Assembly: GCA_030616025.1 (NCBI GenBank)
Contig: JAUWYD010000088.1
Span: forward strand, 1-5,744
Direction of reading: 5' to 3'
DNA length: 5,744 nucleotides
DNA from: Chloroflexota bacterium
GTDB lineage: Bacteria; Chloroflexota; Anaerolineae; UBA7937; B3-Chlor
The notes under the pieces are model-generated. The model was not told the origin of the DNA and did not search any database. It saw nothing but the letters and a program-made list of their open reading frames with translations. Both the position numbers and the translations under genes were made by a program. Below, piece after piece: positions 5,109 to 5,744 of the stretch (the first letter of the stretch is position 1; every line of letters starts with the position of its first letter).

Positions 5109-5744
5109 TTGGCCGAGAAGAAGAAGAGGAAGATGAAGCCCGACCGGGTCAAGATCAAGATGCAGGATCCGAGCGAGCGCATTCACAACTTCGATGAGGT
5201 CGTGTTGGGCTATACCAGGGAGGCGGCAGTTGAAGAGGCGAAGAGATGCATCGCCTGCAAGAAGGCCCGCTGCGATGAGGAATGCCCTCTACATTGCTGC
5301 CCGCAGGACTATATCGCATTTATCGAGGAAGGGGACTTCGACAAGGCACTGGAGCAGATCCTTGAGTACAATCCGTTTCCCTCAACTTGTGGTCGGGTTT
5401 GCGTACACTATTGCGAGGAAAAGTGTCCTGTGGGCAAGAAGGGCACGGCCCTGGCTATCGCCTGGCTGAAGAGGGCGGCAGCCGACTACGGCCAGGCCAG
5501 CGTGGCGCCCGGAAAGCCAACAGGGAAGAAGGTTGCCGTCATAGGGGCTGGACCGGCAGGCTTCACCGTCGCTTGGGAATGCGCCAAGGCCGGCCATAGC
5601 GTGACGATCCTTGAAGCTCTACGTTCACCAGGAGGAATGCTCTGGGCAGGTATTCCGTCATACAGGTTGCCACGGGAGGCGCTGGATAAGGACATCCAAA
5701 GGATCCTGGGCTTGGGCGTAGAACTCCGCCTGGATTCCTCGATA
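5109..5744 (+). CDS. GltD/Nfn-type iron-sulfur FAD oxidoreductase, N-terminal 212 residues (3' end beyond window)
   Basis: This is the start of an NAD(P)H-dependent flavoprotein of the family of the glutamate synthase small subunit (GltD), the large Nfn transhydrogenase subunit and the dihydropyrimidine dehydrogenase N-terminus. A Lys-rich leader is followed by the family block RIHNFDEVVLGYTREAAVEEA (about residues 24-44). The cysteine cluster C47-x2-C50-x4-C55-x3-C59-P comes next, then a second set C94-x3-C98-x3-C102-x3-C106. Together these normally carry two [4Fe-4S] clusters. The FAD-binding Rossmann fold begins at about 141 with GAGPAG (146-151) and an acidic residue at E169, followed by PGGMLWAGIPSYRLP (174-188), a typical family motif. 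Two extra adjacent cysteines (C63, C64) follow the first cluster. The family members differ in partner proteins (GltB, NfnA or others); the distinguishing C-terminal part and the next gene are outside the window, so the exact reaction cannot be assigned. It acts in the cytoplasm. Confidence 0.92.
   Translation, partial: MAEKKKRKMKPDRVKIKMQDPSERIHNFDEVVLGYTREAAVEEAKRCIACKKARCDEECPLHCCPQDYIAFIEEGDFDKALEQILEYNPFPSTCGRVCVHYCEEKCPVGKKGTALAIAWLKRAAADYGQASVAPGKPTGKKVAVIGAGPAGFTVAWECAKAGHSVTILEALRSPGGMLWAGIPSYRLPREALDKDIQRILGLGVELRLDSSI

Overview
The window looks like a piece of a bacterial chromosome, most likely from Chloroflexota (an Anaerolineae-like lineage). This is an inference from style: membrane-anchored surface proteins with long Thr/Pro 'TPTPT' stalks, LysM modules behind cytoplasmic zinc ribbons, a moderately GC-rich composition, and frequent GTG/TTG starts. 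No rRNA, tRNA, CRISPR array, insertion sequence or phage gene is visible.

Layout. (1) 1-707, minus strand: the N-terminal part of an unrecognised soluble protein that runs off the left edge. (2) 750-809: a compact divergent promoter region serving that gene and, to the right, rpsT. (3) 847-1125, plus: rpsT (ribosomal protein S20) with a TTG start, followed by a strong hairpin that can terminate in both directions (1164-1198). (4) 1199-1461: a stretch with no confident gene. It holds a possible 56-codon minus-strand reading frame whose stop lies in the terminator loop. (5) 1462-2649, minus: a zinc-ribbon / single-TM / double-LysM protein. (6) 2693-2763: a second divergent promoter region with two near-consensus sigma-70-type promoters. 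(7) 2797-5003, plus: a tight three-gene operon of two small membrane proteins (DUF948-like and YtxH-like by pattern) and a 561-residue surface protein with an N-terminal TM, a long Thr/Pro stalk, an FN3-like domain and two FxLYD-like C-terminal domains. (8) 5017-5045: a fully consensus promoter (TTGACA-17 bp-TATAAT). It drives a GltD/Nfn-type iron-sulfur flavoprotein that starts at 5109 and runs off the right edge.

How the parts fit. The two ends are housekeeping genes (S20 and a pyridine-nucleotide oxidoreductase). The centre is a divergently transcribed cell-envelope locus: on one side a protein linking cytoplasmic zinc ribbons to extracytoplasmic LysM repeats, on the other a translationally coupled operon ending in a stalked multi-domain surface protein. 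Shared regulation of the two arms is an inference from the shared promoter region. The biological role of the envelope module is not known from sequence alone and it is the most interesting part of the window.
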